Assembly: GCA_000010565.1 (NCBI GenBank)
Contig: AP009389.1
Coordinates: 310,001 to 374,000 of the forward strand
DNA length: 64,000 nucleotides
Source: Pelotomaculum thermopropionicum SI
Lineage (GTDB): Bacteria; Bacillota; Desulfotomaculia; Desulfotomaculales; Pelotomaculaceae
Reading direction: 5' to 3'
This document shows positions 41,553 to 48,880 of the stretch, piece by piece; positions within the stretch are counted from its first letter, which is position 1; each line of letters starts with the position of its first letter. The notes beneath the pieces were generated by a model. That model saw nothing but the letters and a program-made list of their open reading frames with translations, ran no database searches and was not told the DNA's origin. A program made the translations under genes and the position numbers.

Positions 41553-41795
41553 ATGGAAGTGGTACGTTTGTCTTCTAAAGGGCAACTGGTGCTTCCCAAA
41601 AACATCAGGGACCGCCTGTCTTTAAAACAAGGATTGGAGTTAAAAGTAGAATTAATAGGGGGCAAGATCGTTCTGGAACCAGTCTGCCAGGAAGCCAGAG
41701 CGGACTGGCGCTGCTGGCGGGGTTCTTTAAGGGGCGAGCGGGCTTTAGAAGAGCATTTGGAAGAGCACAGACAAGAGGTAGTCCATGATGATTAG
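41553..41795 (+). CDS. AbrB-family antitoxin (VapB-type)
   Basis: 80 aa. The N-terminal swapped-hairpin DNA-binding domain is clear (VRLSSKGQLVLPKNIRDRLSL), and the acidic/His C-terminal part (EEHLEEHRQE) should bind the toxin. Overlaps the PIN gene by 11 nt. A 110-bp copy of its 3' half plus the toxin's first codons recurs at 47587-47696. Confidence 0.88.
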   Translation: MEVVRLSSKGQLVLPKNIRDRLSLKQGLELKVELIGGKIVLEPVCQEARADWRCWRGSLRGERALEEHLEEHRQEVVHDD

Positions 41796-42198
41796 AATAT
41801 TTGACGCTTTTGCCGTGCTCTGCTGGATGCAAGAAGAGCCAGGTTCATCTTACGTTAATCATTTAATGGAAGAAGCTGAGAAAGGAACAGTTAAGATTTA
41901 TATCTCAGCTATTAATGCCGGCGAAATTTACTACCGGCTTATTAAAAGCGGCAAGGCCAGAGAGGCGGCCAGTTTTTTGTCAGATGTAAAAAACAAGGTT
42001 TTTCCCTGGGAGGTAGTTGCAGCGACCAATACACGTGTTTGGGAAGCTGCAAAATTAAAGGGCGAGTACAGGTTGTCTTATGCCGATGCTTTTGCTGTGG
42101 CCCTGGCGAAGGAAAAAGGAGGTAAAATTGTTACGCGGGATCCTGAAATAATCGCAGCCTTAAGCTGTGATGATTTTTTGCTTGACCAGATACCATAG
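41785..42198 (+). CDS. PIN-domain ribonuclease toxin (VapC-type)
   Basis: 137 aa. Acidic active-site residues are seen in IFDAFAVL (Asp), NAGEIYY (Glu), SYADAFAVAL (Asp) and VTRDPEI (Asp), i.e. an intact PIN nuclease expected to cut RNA. Translated from overlapping ATGs within the antitoxin 3' end. No truncation is evident. Confidence 0.88.
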   Translation: MMIRIFDAFAVLCWMQEEPGSSYVNHLMEEAEKGTVKIYISAINAGEIYYRLIKSGKAREAASFLSDVKNKVFPWEVVAATNTRVWEAAKLKGEYRLSYADAFAVALAKEKGGKIVTRDPEIIAALSCDDFLLDQIP

Positions 42199-42261
42199 AA
42201 ACGGGTTCCCTATAATGGACCCAGAAATTTAGACAGTAAAAACGGGGAGGTTAAGAACCAA

Positions 42262-42564
42262 ATGTCTGTTCGAAAGAGTTATTCACCGGACTTTAAAACG
42301 AAAATTGTCCTGGAAATTCTCCGCGAAAAAAAACCCTCGCCCAACTGTCTAGCGAGTACGGGGTCCACACCAGCCAGCTTAAACAGTGGAAGAAAAAATT
42401 GCTTTAGAAGGATTACCCACGCTGTTTACCGACGAACAAAGGGCAATTGAAAGAATGAAAAAAGAATACACCAAACAAAGCGAGGAACTCTATGCCGAAA
42501 TCGGCCGCTTAACCACCCAGCTGGCCTGGTTGAAAAAAAAATGTGGTCTCGCAACTGAGCCGTG
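42262..42564 (+). pseudogene. IS3-family orfA, frameshifted
   Basis: Starts MSVRKSYSPDFKTKIVLEIL. The reading frame shifts in the A8 run at 42326-42333, giving the helix-turn-helix part (QLSSEYGVHTSQLKQWKK), and again near the A6 run at 42393-42398, giving ALEGLPTLFTDEQRAIERMKK and a leucine-zipper-like helix to the TGA at 42562-42564. One shift would be normal at the orfA/orfB boundary, but two inside orfA indicate decay. Confidence 0.8.
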
Positions 42565-43380
42565 AAGAACGCATTGCCCTGGTGGAGTGGATCAACCCGG
42601 AGTTACCGATCACCACCCAGGCTGATCTATTGGGCCTAAACCGGTCGAGCCTGTACTACAAACCGGTTGCTCCTTCCCCGGAAGAAATTGCCTTAAAGCA
42701 CCGGATTGACGAAATCTATACGGTCCATCCGTATTACGGATCGCGCCGGATTACGGCCCAATTAAGAAGAGAAGGTTTTCTGGTCAACCGCAAAGCTGTG
42801 CAGCGCCACATGCGGGAGATGGGGTTCGCCGCTATCTCCCCGGGGCCAAACTTAAGTAAAAGACGCCAGGATCACCTGGTTTATCCCTACCTGTTGAGGG
42901 GAGTGGTTATCCAACAACCAAACCAAGTCTGGGGCATCGATATCACCTACATCCGCATGCTTAAAGGTTGGCTGTACTTAACAGCCGTCCTGGACTGGTA
43001 TTCCCGCTACGTGGTGAGCTGGGAGCTGTCCGATACCCTGGCGGTAGACTTCGTGTGTGCTGCTGTCGGCCAAGCCTTATCTTTGGCCAAAACAGATCAT
43101 GAATAGCGACCAGGGCAGTCAGTTTACCAGTCCGCAATATATCCAATTACTCAAGGAAGCCGGCGTCCAAATCAGCATGGACAGCCGGGGCCGCGCCCAG
43201 GATAACATCTTCACCGAACGCCTGTGGCGGACCATCAAGTACGAGGATGTGTACCTGCACGAATACCAGAGTCCCCGGGAAGCAAGAAGAAGACTGAGTG
43301 AATACCTTACCTTCTACAACCACAAACGCTTACACCAGGCACTTGCCTACCGGACTCCGGCAGAAATTTACCATCCTTAG
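42543..43380 (+). pseudogene. IS3-family orfB (DDE transposase), frameshifted
   Basis: The integrase core has its first Asp in WGIDITYIRM, then a frameshift near 43088 (AAAACAG); the second Asp (MNSDQGSQFTS) and the Glu (NIFTERLWRTIKYEDVYLHEY) are in another frame that ends at 43380. Two halves: 42543-43106 and 43057-43380. At the A9 run (42533-42541) the shift needed to fuse orfA and orfB is +1, not the usual -1. Together these make an active transposase unlikely. Confidence 0.85.
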
Positions 43381-43524
43381 CTTACCCGGCCTTTCCCATT
43401 GTACTTCCTGGCGGGATTCGCGTGTCAAGGGTTGCCTAAAGGCAATCGCCTGACGGCGACGGCTTTTCGCCGCCCTTGACAGGCGCTCTGCCAGAAAGAG
43501 ATAAGGCAGCCAAGCCGGGTAAGC
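43380..43524 (+). repeat. Cloverleaf-like nested palindromic element
   Basis: Outer stem GCTTACCCGGC (43380-43390) with GCCGGGTAAGC (43514-43524); middle stem CTGGC (43408-43412) with GCCAG (43490-43494); inner stem TGTCAAGGG (43423-43431) with CCCTTGACA (43473-43481). The inner stem encloses three consecutive hairpins: TTGCC-TAAA-GGCAA (43432-43445), CGCC-TGAC-GGCG (43447-43458) and CGGC-TTTTC-GCCG (43460-43472). All listed stems pair perfectly. It could be a structured RNA or a mobile palindromic element; no coding frame is supported. Confidence 0.75.
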
Positions 43525-43637
43525 AAAAAGCTATTCCAAAATAGTATATTATAACAGGGATAATTAACCATAAATGGTAACGCAAAATTTAAACTTTCTC
43601 TTTTGTATCAGTCATATGTATATAAACGAAAATATGT

Positions 43638-44198
43638 TTGGTTCTAAAATTTTTTCAAAAAACTGTCTTAACAAAGGGGTCCACCTTGGCCGTCTTCAGT
43701 TACGACCACGAGCGCGATGAACCGGACAGCTTTGAACTGGGCTTTTCTTTCCTGGATGTGCTGCGTTTTCGCTTTTTCAAACTGGAGTTAAAGAAATTGT
43801 CCTGGCGGAATTACATTCACAGCGACAACCCTATAGCTGCTGCCCTGTTGAGCAAAATGGGCTTTGGTGCAGGAGAAAGGGTAAGGGTAAAAGTAGAATT
43901 TATGCGCATGCTGGTCCGGCTGAAGCTGGATCCTGCGAGAATGGAGCTTATTGCTGGTTTTTTTGAAACTTACCTGATCTTGAACCACCAGGAAGAAGAG
44001 GAGTTTTACCGGGAACTGGATAGAATAGACCAAAAGGAGGCTCTAGCGATTATGCAGGTTACCACAAGTTGGCATGAGAAAGGCAAAATTGAAGGAAAGA
44101 TTGAAGGCTTTGGCAGGCCTGGTGGGCTGGTTCCATTAGGCTTTTTGCGCTGTATGAGGCAGCGGGTGCGGAGATTTGGCCTTAAAGGGAGAAGTTGA
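43638..44198 (+). pseudogene. Truncated Rpn-family (PD-(D/E)XK) nuclease gene
   Basis: From about 43674 the frame resembles the second half of Rpn/YhgA-like recombination-promoting nucleases (LAVFSYDHERDE, NPIAAALLSKMG, FFETYLILNHQEEEEFYREL, TTSWHEKGKIEGKIEG). The N-terminal catalytic half is missing: upstream is an AT-rich stretch with no homology. After KIEG the expected tail is replaced by sequence that also precedes the second phosphomannomutase fragment. Both ends therefore look broken. Confidence 0.6.
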
Positions 44199-44199
44199 A

Positions 44200-44887
44200 G
44201 TGGCATTTATCAATCCGGATATTTTTCGCCAGTACGATATACGCGGGGTGGCCGGCCGGGACCTGACCGACAGGCTGATGTGCCTGTATACTGGCGGGAA
44301 ATACTGCCGCGCTTTCCCGGGGCGGCGGCGATCATAGAGGTGAAGTGCTCCCAGGCGCTTGTGGACGAGGTGGTCCGGCTGGGAGGCAGGCCGTTTTTCT
44401 ACAAGACCGGCCACTCCCTGATCAAGGCCAAAATGAAGGAAGTGGGGGCGGTGTTCACCGGCGAAATGTCGGGGCACATGTTTTTTGCCGATGAATACTA
44501 CGGGTACGACGACGCCTTTTATGCCACCGGGCGCTTGTTGCGTATTCTCTCCAATACAAAAGAACCTCTCTCCAGGCTGCTGGAAAGCGTGCCGCGGTAT
44601 TATTCCACGGCGGAAACCCGGGTGTGCCCTGCGCCGACCGGGAGAAGTTTAGCATTGTTAGCGCGCTGGTGGAGCATTTCCGGGAGCGTTATGAAGTGAT
44701 AGACGTAGACGGCGCGAGGGTGCTTTTTGAAGAGGGCTGGGGCCTGGTGCGCGCCTCCAACACCCAGCCCGTGCTGGTGGCCCGCTGCGAGGCCAGGACC
44801 AAAGAGGGGCTGGACCGCATTTGCGGCATCATGAAGGAAGCGCTGCGGAAGTTTCCCGAAGTGGGGGACTTTGAGTGGGAATTTTAA
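44200..44887 (+). pseudogene. Phosphomannomutase/phosphoglucomutase, deleted and frameshifted
   Basis: GTG 44200 starts AFINPDIFRQYDIRGVAGRDLTD, the normal N-terminus of bacterial alpha-D-phosphohexomutases. Near 44277-44300 it jumps to the C-terminal third (AAIIEVKCSQALVDEVVRLGG, TGEMSGHMFFADEYYGYDDA), so the catalytic-serine and metal-binding parts are deleted. A second lesion at 44624-44628 (GTGTG) behaves as a 2-bp duplication; the end (FSIVSALVEHF...EEGWGLVRASNTQPVLVAR) is in another frame to 44887. It cannot make a functional enzyme. Confidence 0.85.
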
Positions 44888-45012
44888 CAGTCCGGTACCA
44901 GCGCAGCGAACAAGTCCTGGTGCTGACCCTGATGGAAATGGTAAGCTTTGGTACTCAAAGTGGAAATTTTCGTACTTAAGCGGCGAGAGCACTTTTGTGC
45001 AGAGCGGAAAAA

Positions 45013-45191
45013 GGCACCGCCTGGAAAATCCGGGGAAAGTGACCCTGGAGGTCATCGAGTCGCCGCTTAAGCGAGTACCTGGCGGAAGACGACATCGTGC
45101 GCTTACGAGGACGATTTTGGGCGGGAGTGAATCCCGCTTTTCGCCAGGGAAACGGTGAAGGGATCTTCGAGGAGTTAAACAGAGCTCCTGT
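45013..45191 (+). pseudogene. Duplicated small-ORF fragment, copy A
   Basis: Sequence 45044-45131 is close to 45842-45930. With one extra base removed near 45068 it reads LEVIESPLSEYLAEDDIVRLRGRFWAGV and continues to a stop about 45198. No known family is recognised. The whole 44888-45272 gap has no other supported gene. Confidence 0.45.
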
Positions 45192-45272
45192 TTCATGAAG
45201 CGTAAATATGCAGAACGTATCCAGCAAGCGCTTGCCGGCTGGTAAAGCCTTCGGAATTGGAGGGAGATGAAG

Positions 45273-45788
45273 ATGAGCATGCCGAAATTTTTGAAAGCAG
45301 ATGTAGAGCGGGGGTTTATCCTGGCCTACTACGAATTAGTGAAAGGTTGTGCGGTTAGCCTGGATCTGCCGGAGGAAAACATCGTGCCGGTGGTGGCTTT
45401 TGCCCATAAACCAGGGGAATTATACGGAATGGATTTTTCCAGCGCATATCATTTTGCCGAAAAAGAGAAGTTGTCCACCCGGGTGCGTCGGGTCCGGAAA
45501 AAAGTTGAAGGACTCCAAAATTACGCCGAATTTGCGGAAAACCAAATGCAGATGAAATACCGGGTAGCTTACGAGATCTGGTGTTTTATGCCTCCTAACA
45601 AACTAGTCACCGAAACCGTGGCTAAAGCCGGGGAAGAGGGCTTGCCTGTGGAACTGGTAGGCGTGGAGGAAGTTAATGAGAGGATCAGGCAGGTGGCTCT
45701 TCTTGAACCGCTTGACCGGGAAGTGATTTATGAAAATGCTTTTCTTTGGGCGGCCAGCCTTATGCGCCGGGCCGGGGCCTGGAAATAA
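45273..45788 (+). CDS. Hypothetical protein
   Basis: 171-aa soluble protein that I do not recognise. It starts MSMPKFLKADVERGF at an ATG 8 nt after GGAGGG (an ATG at 45267 is too close to it). It is rich in charged residues with a helical middle region (RVRRVRKKVEGLQNYAEF) and a compact C-terminus ending RRAGAWK. No membrane span or signal. It lies among fragments of toxin-antitoxin and sugar-mutase genes, so its integrity is uncertain. Confidence 0.6.
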   Translation: MSMPKFLKADVERGFILAYYELVKGCAVSLDLPEENIVPVVAFAHKPGELYGMDFSSAYHFAEKEKLSTRVRRVRKKVEGLQNYAEFAENQMQMKYRVAYEIWCFMPPNKLVTETVAKAGEEGLPVELVGVEEVNERIRQVALLEPLDREVIYENAFLWAASLMRRAGAWK

Positions 45789-45841
45789 AAAAATTTTCCC
45801 AAGCAGTTTTTAAAGCTGAAAAGCATGGACAGGGCAAGGTA

Positions 45842-45964
45842 ATGCTGGAAGTAATTGAAGTGCAGTTGGGCGAGTACCTGGCGGAAGACGACATTGTGTG
45901 CTTACGAGGACGATTTTGGGCGGGAGTGAAAAAGCAAAAATTAAAAAGGCAAGTTTCGTTTTGA
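45842..45964 (+). CDS. Small hypothetical ORF, copy B of a duplicated segment
   Basis: ATG at 45842 opens a 40-aa frame, LEVIEVQLGEYLAEDDIVCLRGRFWAGV followed by a basic tail. It is related to the broken copy at 45044-45191. The frame is open further upstream, overlapping the end of the previous gene. No clear ribosome binding site and no known family; it may be a relic. Confidence 0.35.
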   Translation: MLEVIEVQLGEYLAEDDIVCLRGRFWAGVKKQKLKRQVSF

Positions 45965-46010
45965 TAAATTTTGAATAATAAGATATTCCGATAATCAGAG
46001 GTGATTGCTT

Positions 46011-46307
46011 ATGGATGTTAAAACCATAAAGGTTGGGCGGAGGGGCACGGTAGTAATTCCTGCTGGTTTGCGCAAGGAATACGGCCTGGAGGAAGGGGCC
46101 TTGGTGATTGCAGAACCGCGGCCGGAGGGTATTCTCTTGCGTCCGGCAGTAGCCCTGTCGGTGGAAATTTATACCCCGGAAAGGAAGGCGCAGTTTTTGC
46201 TGAATAATGCTTTAACTGCGGAAGACTACGCGTGGGCCGTCTCCGAGGTAAAAAAGCTTGACCTGGACCCGGAAAAAATTCCGCACGAAAGGCCCGGAAA
46301 TATTTAA
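46011..46307 (+). CDS. AbrB/SpoVT-domain antitoxin
   Basis: 98 aa. The N-terminal domain IKVGRRGTVVIPAGLRKEYGL is a typical AbrB-like beta hairpin DNA-binding unit; the rest is a helical toxin-binding region. ATG 46011 follows AGAGGTGA. It overlaps the PIN gene by one base (TAATG), but that toxin is frameshifted, so this antitoxin may be orphaned. Confidence 0.8.
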   Translation: MDVKTIKVGRRGTVVIPAGLRKEYGLEEGALVIAEPRPEGILLRPAVALSVEIYTPERKAQFLLNNALTAEDYAWAVSEVKKLDLDPEKIPHERPGNI

Positions 46308-46734
46308 TGGACCGGTTGTTTCTGGACGCCAACGTATTGTTTTTTATAGCTTACGGTAGTTCCAGCCTGGAAGTGTTCTGGAATATATGCAGACAGGGAC
46401 GGTGCAAGTTACTGGCATCCGCCTATGTGATCGAAGAAGCCATGCGCAACCTTTCCGTCCCGGGCAGATCAAACGGTTAAAGGATCTGGTGACAGACGTG
46501 GAGATAGTTCCGGAGGTCGACCAGGAAATGCCCTGTCCGGTGGCTCTGCCGGTAAAAGATCGACCTGTGCTTTTAGCTGCCGTGCAAGCCCGTGCCACGC
46601 ATTTAATCACGGGGGATCTGCAGCATTTTAGTGCCTGCCGGGGGAAAATTATCCAGGGTGTCCTTATTTGCAAGCCCAGGGATTATTTGCAGTGCATACC
46701 CCGGTCCTTGCCGGAAATTAAGGAGCCTGAATGA
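46307..46734 (+). pseudogene. PIN-domain toxin gene with a frameshift
   Basis: ATG 46307 begins MDRLFLDANVLFFIAYG (first PIN Asp) and continues to VIEEAMRNLSV (Glu). The frame changes between about 46450 and 46470; the second part contains PVKDRPVLLAAVQARATHLITGDLQHF with the remaining acidic residues and ends at 46734. All catalytic positions survive but in two frames, so the toxin is probably inactive unless the shift is a sequencing error. Confidence 0.75.
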
Positions 46735-46800
46735 TGCTGCTTTTGGGCCATACGGGAATAACCCTTGCGCTCGTTAGAGGCCTGATTTTCAAAGCCGGCG

Positions 46801-46888
46801 GGGTGCGGAGATTTGACCTGAGGGGGAAGTGCGGGTGGCGGTTATTAATCCGGACATTTTCCGCCGGTACCATATACGCGGAATGGTT
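46801..46888 (+). pseudogene. Second phosphomannomutase N-terminal fragment
   Basis: GTGCGGAGATTTG plus about 85 bp parallels 44167-44250. GTG 46835 gives VAVINPDIFRRYHIRG, the same start as the larger pseudogene with Asp changed to His, and then stops matching at about 46888. The sequence before it (MLLLGHTGITLALVRG from 46734) may be a fragment of another membrane-hydrolase-like gene. Confidence 0.6.
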
Positions 46889-46919
46889 ATTTGAAGCTTT
46901 AATGGAGGGGGTGTGGGAT

Positions 46920-47507
46920 ATGGATGCCAGTTGCCGCGAACCTGGTCTGGCTTATAAGGCAATTCCAGAGAAAGCAGTCTATACTTACGAAGATTACTGC
47001 AGGCTGCCGGAAGGCGCGCCTTATGAGCTTATCGGGGGAAAGTTGGTTATGACACCGTCGCCGGGGAAAAAACATCAAATAATTTTGAAAAGGCTGCTCA
47101 AGCTACTGGACAACTACGTTGAGGATAAAGATGCGGGTGAAGTTTTGTGTGTGCCGCGAGACGTGTGCTTGGCGCCCACTGAGGTTTACCAGCCAGATAT
47201 TTTATTTGTGGCTAAAGACCGCCTGGAAATATCTGCTGAAGACAAGGTTAACGGTGCGCCTGACATGATTGCGGAGATCCTTTCACCTTCCAATGCTTAC
47301 TATGACTTGCGGAAAAAGTTCAAGGCTTATGAAAAATATGGAGTTAGGGAGTACTGGATAGTAGACCCGGAGGAGGCTAGCATCGAGGTTTATGAGCTGG
47401 CAGACGGCAAGTTTCGCCTGGCAGCGCAAAAAGAAAAATCCGGGATAGTTTCTTCTGTAGTTCTGCCGGGTTTCACCATAAAACTAGAGGATATTTTCCC
47501 TTCTTAA
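46920..47507 (+). CDS. Uma2-family (DUF820) PD-(D/E)XK endonuclease-like protein
   Basis: 195 aa. Family signatures: YELIGGKLVMTPSPGKKHQ, YQPDILFVAKDR (catalytic Asp), MIAEILSPSNAYYDLRKKF (Glu and downstream Lys) and YWIVDPEEASIEVYEL. The frame extends upstream to 46731 through unrelated fragments; ATG 46920, 6 nt after GGAGGGGG, is the better start. The biological role of the family is unclear, though it is common in multicellular or transposon-rich genomes. Confidence 0.85.
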   Translation: MDASCREPGLAYKAIPEKAVYTYEDYCRLPEGAPYELIGGKLVMTPSPGKKHQIILKRLLKLLDNYVEDKDAGEVLCVPRDVCLAPTEVYQPDILFVAKDRLEISAEDKVNGAPDMIAEILSPSNAYYDLRKKFKAYEKYGVREYWIVDPEEASIEVYELADGKFRLAAQKEKSGIVSSVVLPGFTIKLEDIFPS

Positions 47508-47586
47508 AATTGATGTATATAAAGCCGTCTGCGGCAATACGCAAAAATTATAACGAAATATCCCTTCTTTGCAAGACGGCTAAAGG

Positions 47587-47696
47587 GAAGCCAGAAAAGA
47601 CTGGCGCTGCTGGCGGGGTTCTTTAAGGGGTAGACGGGCATTAGAAGAGCATTTGGAAGAGCACAGACAAGAGGTAGTCCATGATGATTAGAATAT
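47587..47696 (+). pseudogene. Partial copy of the AbrB/PIN locus
   Basis: 110 bp aligning without gaps to 41691-41800 with about eight mismatches by eye. It covers the antitoxin C-terminal half and the first six codons of the PIN gene. A TAG replaces a codon of the antitoxin frame, so nothing useful is encoded. The rest of 47508-47900 is AT-rich with no supported gene. Confidence 0.85.
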
Positions 47697-47913
47697 ATAT
47701 TATAGAATAGAAAAGGCTTTTCGCCGCAAAAAAATGTTTTCTATAGAAGGGAAAATTGAATATTATGTAGAAATTTTTCATAAAAAAGGTTCCGACAAAG
47801 GTAAACCCGGCGAAAGCCGGGGGCACAAAGCCAGGGGCCTAAAGCGAAAGCCAGGGCAGCCGGCTGCCGGAAGCTTTATTTTTTGTTTGGAGCCGTCTGA
47901 AGGAGGGCCTGGA

Positions 47914-48012
47914 TTGTCACTTGCCGAAGTTATTCCTTTTGCGCTGGTGTGCGGCTTGATCGGCATTGCGGGGATGGTCTGGCAGGCAAAGCTGCAGGGC
48001 AGGAAAAAATAA
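47914..48012 (+). CDS. Short single-span membrane peptide
   Basis: 32 aa, SLAEVIPFALVCGLIGIAGMVWQ then a basic end (KLQGRKK). The TTG start is 6 nt after AAGGAGGG, an excellent ribosome binding site, though the open frame begins earlier. One transmembrane helix. It lies 31 nt before the DUF1616 gene and may be co-expressed. Function unknown. Confidence 0.5.
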   Translation: MSLAEVIPFALVCGLIGIAGMVWQAKLQGRKK

Positions 48013-48043
48013 GACAAGCCGCTTGAGGGGGTTTAGGGGCTTT

Positions 48044-48880
48044 TTGAAAATTGAAATAAAGAACGAGTTTTTATGGGTACTGCTTTTTTCCCTGCTTCTT
48101 GCCGCATTAATTATTTTTAACGCGAGCGGCCCTTTACGGGTTGCGCTGGGTTTGCCGTTCGTTCTTTTTTTTCCCGGCTACACCCTTATTGCGCCTGTTT
48201 CCGGCCAGGGAGGACCTGGACGGCATCGAGCGGGTGGCTTGAGCTTCGGCCTGAGCATAGCCGTGGTGCCGCTTTTGGGGCTGGCCCTGAACTACACCCC
48301 GTGGGGGATCAGGCTTTACCCCATCCTGCTTACCCTTCTGGCCTTCACCGCCGCCATGTCCGCCGTGGCTTTATACCGCAGGAACAAGCTTCCCTGCGAG
48401 GAGCGCTTTATAATATCCGTCAACATAGACACACCTAAATGGGGCGAACTGTCGAGGCTGGACAAAATTCTCACGGTGGCGCTGGCAGGCGCCATAATTT
48501 TTGCCGCGGGCAGCCTTTATTACGTTGTAACCACGCCCAAAACGGGCGAAAAGTTCACCGAGTTCTACATCCTGGGCCCCGGCGGGAAGGCCGAGGGCTA
48601 CCCGCGCGACATGAAAATAAACGAGGAGAAGGCAGTTATAATGGGCATAGTCAACCACGAGTACCGCCCCGTTTCCTACACCGCCGAGGTGCGGGCGGGC
48701 GGGGAAACCGTCAAAAGGCTGGGCCCCTTTGAGCTGGCCCACGAAGAAAAAAGGGAAGAAACGGTGGGCTTTAGCGTCTACCGGCCCGGCGAAAACCAGA
48801 AGGTGGAGTTCCTGCTTTTTAAAGACGGGGAGGGCGAGCCCTACCGCTCCCTGCACCTGTGGGTGAACGCTTATGAGTAA
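48044..48880 (+). CDS. DUF1616 membrane protein with a locally shifted segment
   Basis: 278 aa. Four N-terminal membrane spans (to about residue 165) are followed by an extracellular-type domain rich in beta strands (FTEFYILGPGGKAEGYP). DUF1616 proteins are often linked to cell-surface polysaccharide loci; the exact role is unknown. Between 48204 and 48243 the reading is GQGGPGRHRAGG, whereas the neighbouring frame reads EDLDGIERVA, the usual family text, so two indels seem to compensate. TTG 48044 is chosen by family length; the site GGGGGTTTAGGGGC is weak. Confidence 0.75.
   Translation: MKIEIKNEFLWVLLFSLLLAALIIFNASGPLRVALGLPFVLFFPGYTLIAPVSGQGGPGRHRAGGLSFGLSIAVVPLLGLALNYTPWGIRLYPILLTLLAFTAAMSAVALYRRNKLPCEERFIISVNIDTPKWGELSRLDKILTVALAGAIIFAAGSLYYVVTTPKTGEKFTEFYILGPGGKAEGYPRDMKINEEKAVIMGIVNHEYRPVSYTAEVRAGGETVKRLGPFELAHEEKREETVGFSVYRPGENQKVEFLLFKDGEGEPYRSLHLWVNAYE

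Larger units (their letters stand above)
42262..43380 (+). mobile_element. Degenerate IS3-family insertion sequence
   Basis: Contains orfA- and orfB-like frames of an IS3-type element. No matching terminal inverted repeats were found on inspection: the sequence TGGACCCAGAAATTTAGACAG before orfA (42219-42239) has no complement within 200 bp after orfB. The right end may therefore be lost or replaced by the palindromic element that starts exactly at the orfB stop. Confidence 0.8.

Noticed and set aside
42210-42216. TATAAT in front of the IS3 relic
   Set aside because: The nearest TTGACC is 23 nt upstream, too far for a normal promoter, and the element is dead.
42526-42545. Programmed -1 frameshift at the A9 run of the IS3 element
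   Set aside because: A -1 shift leads to a stop within six codons; the orfB frame needs +1, so the standard mechanism does not fit this sequence.
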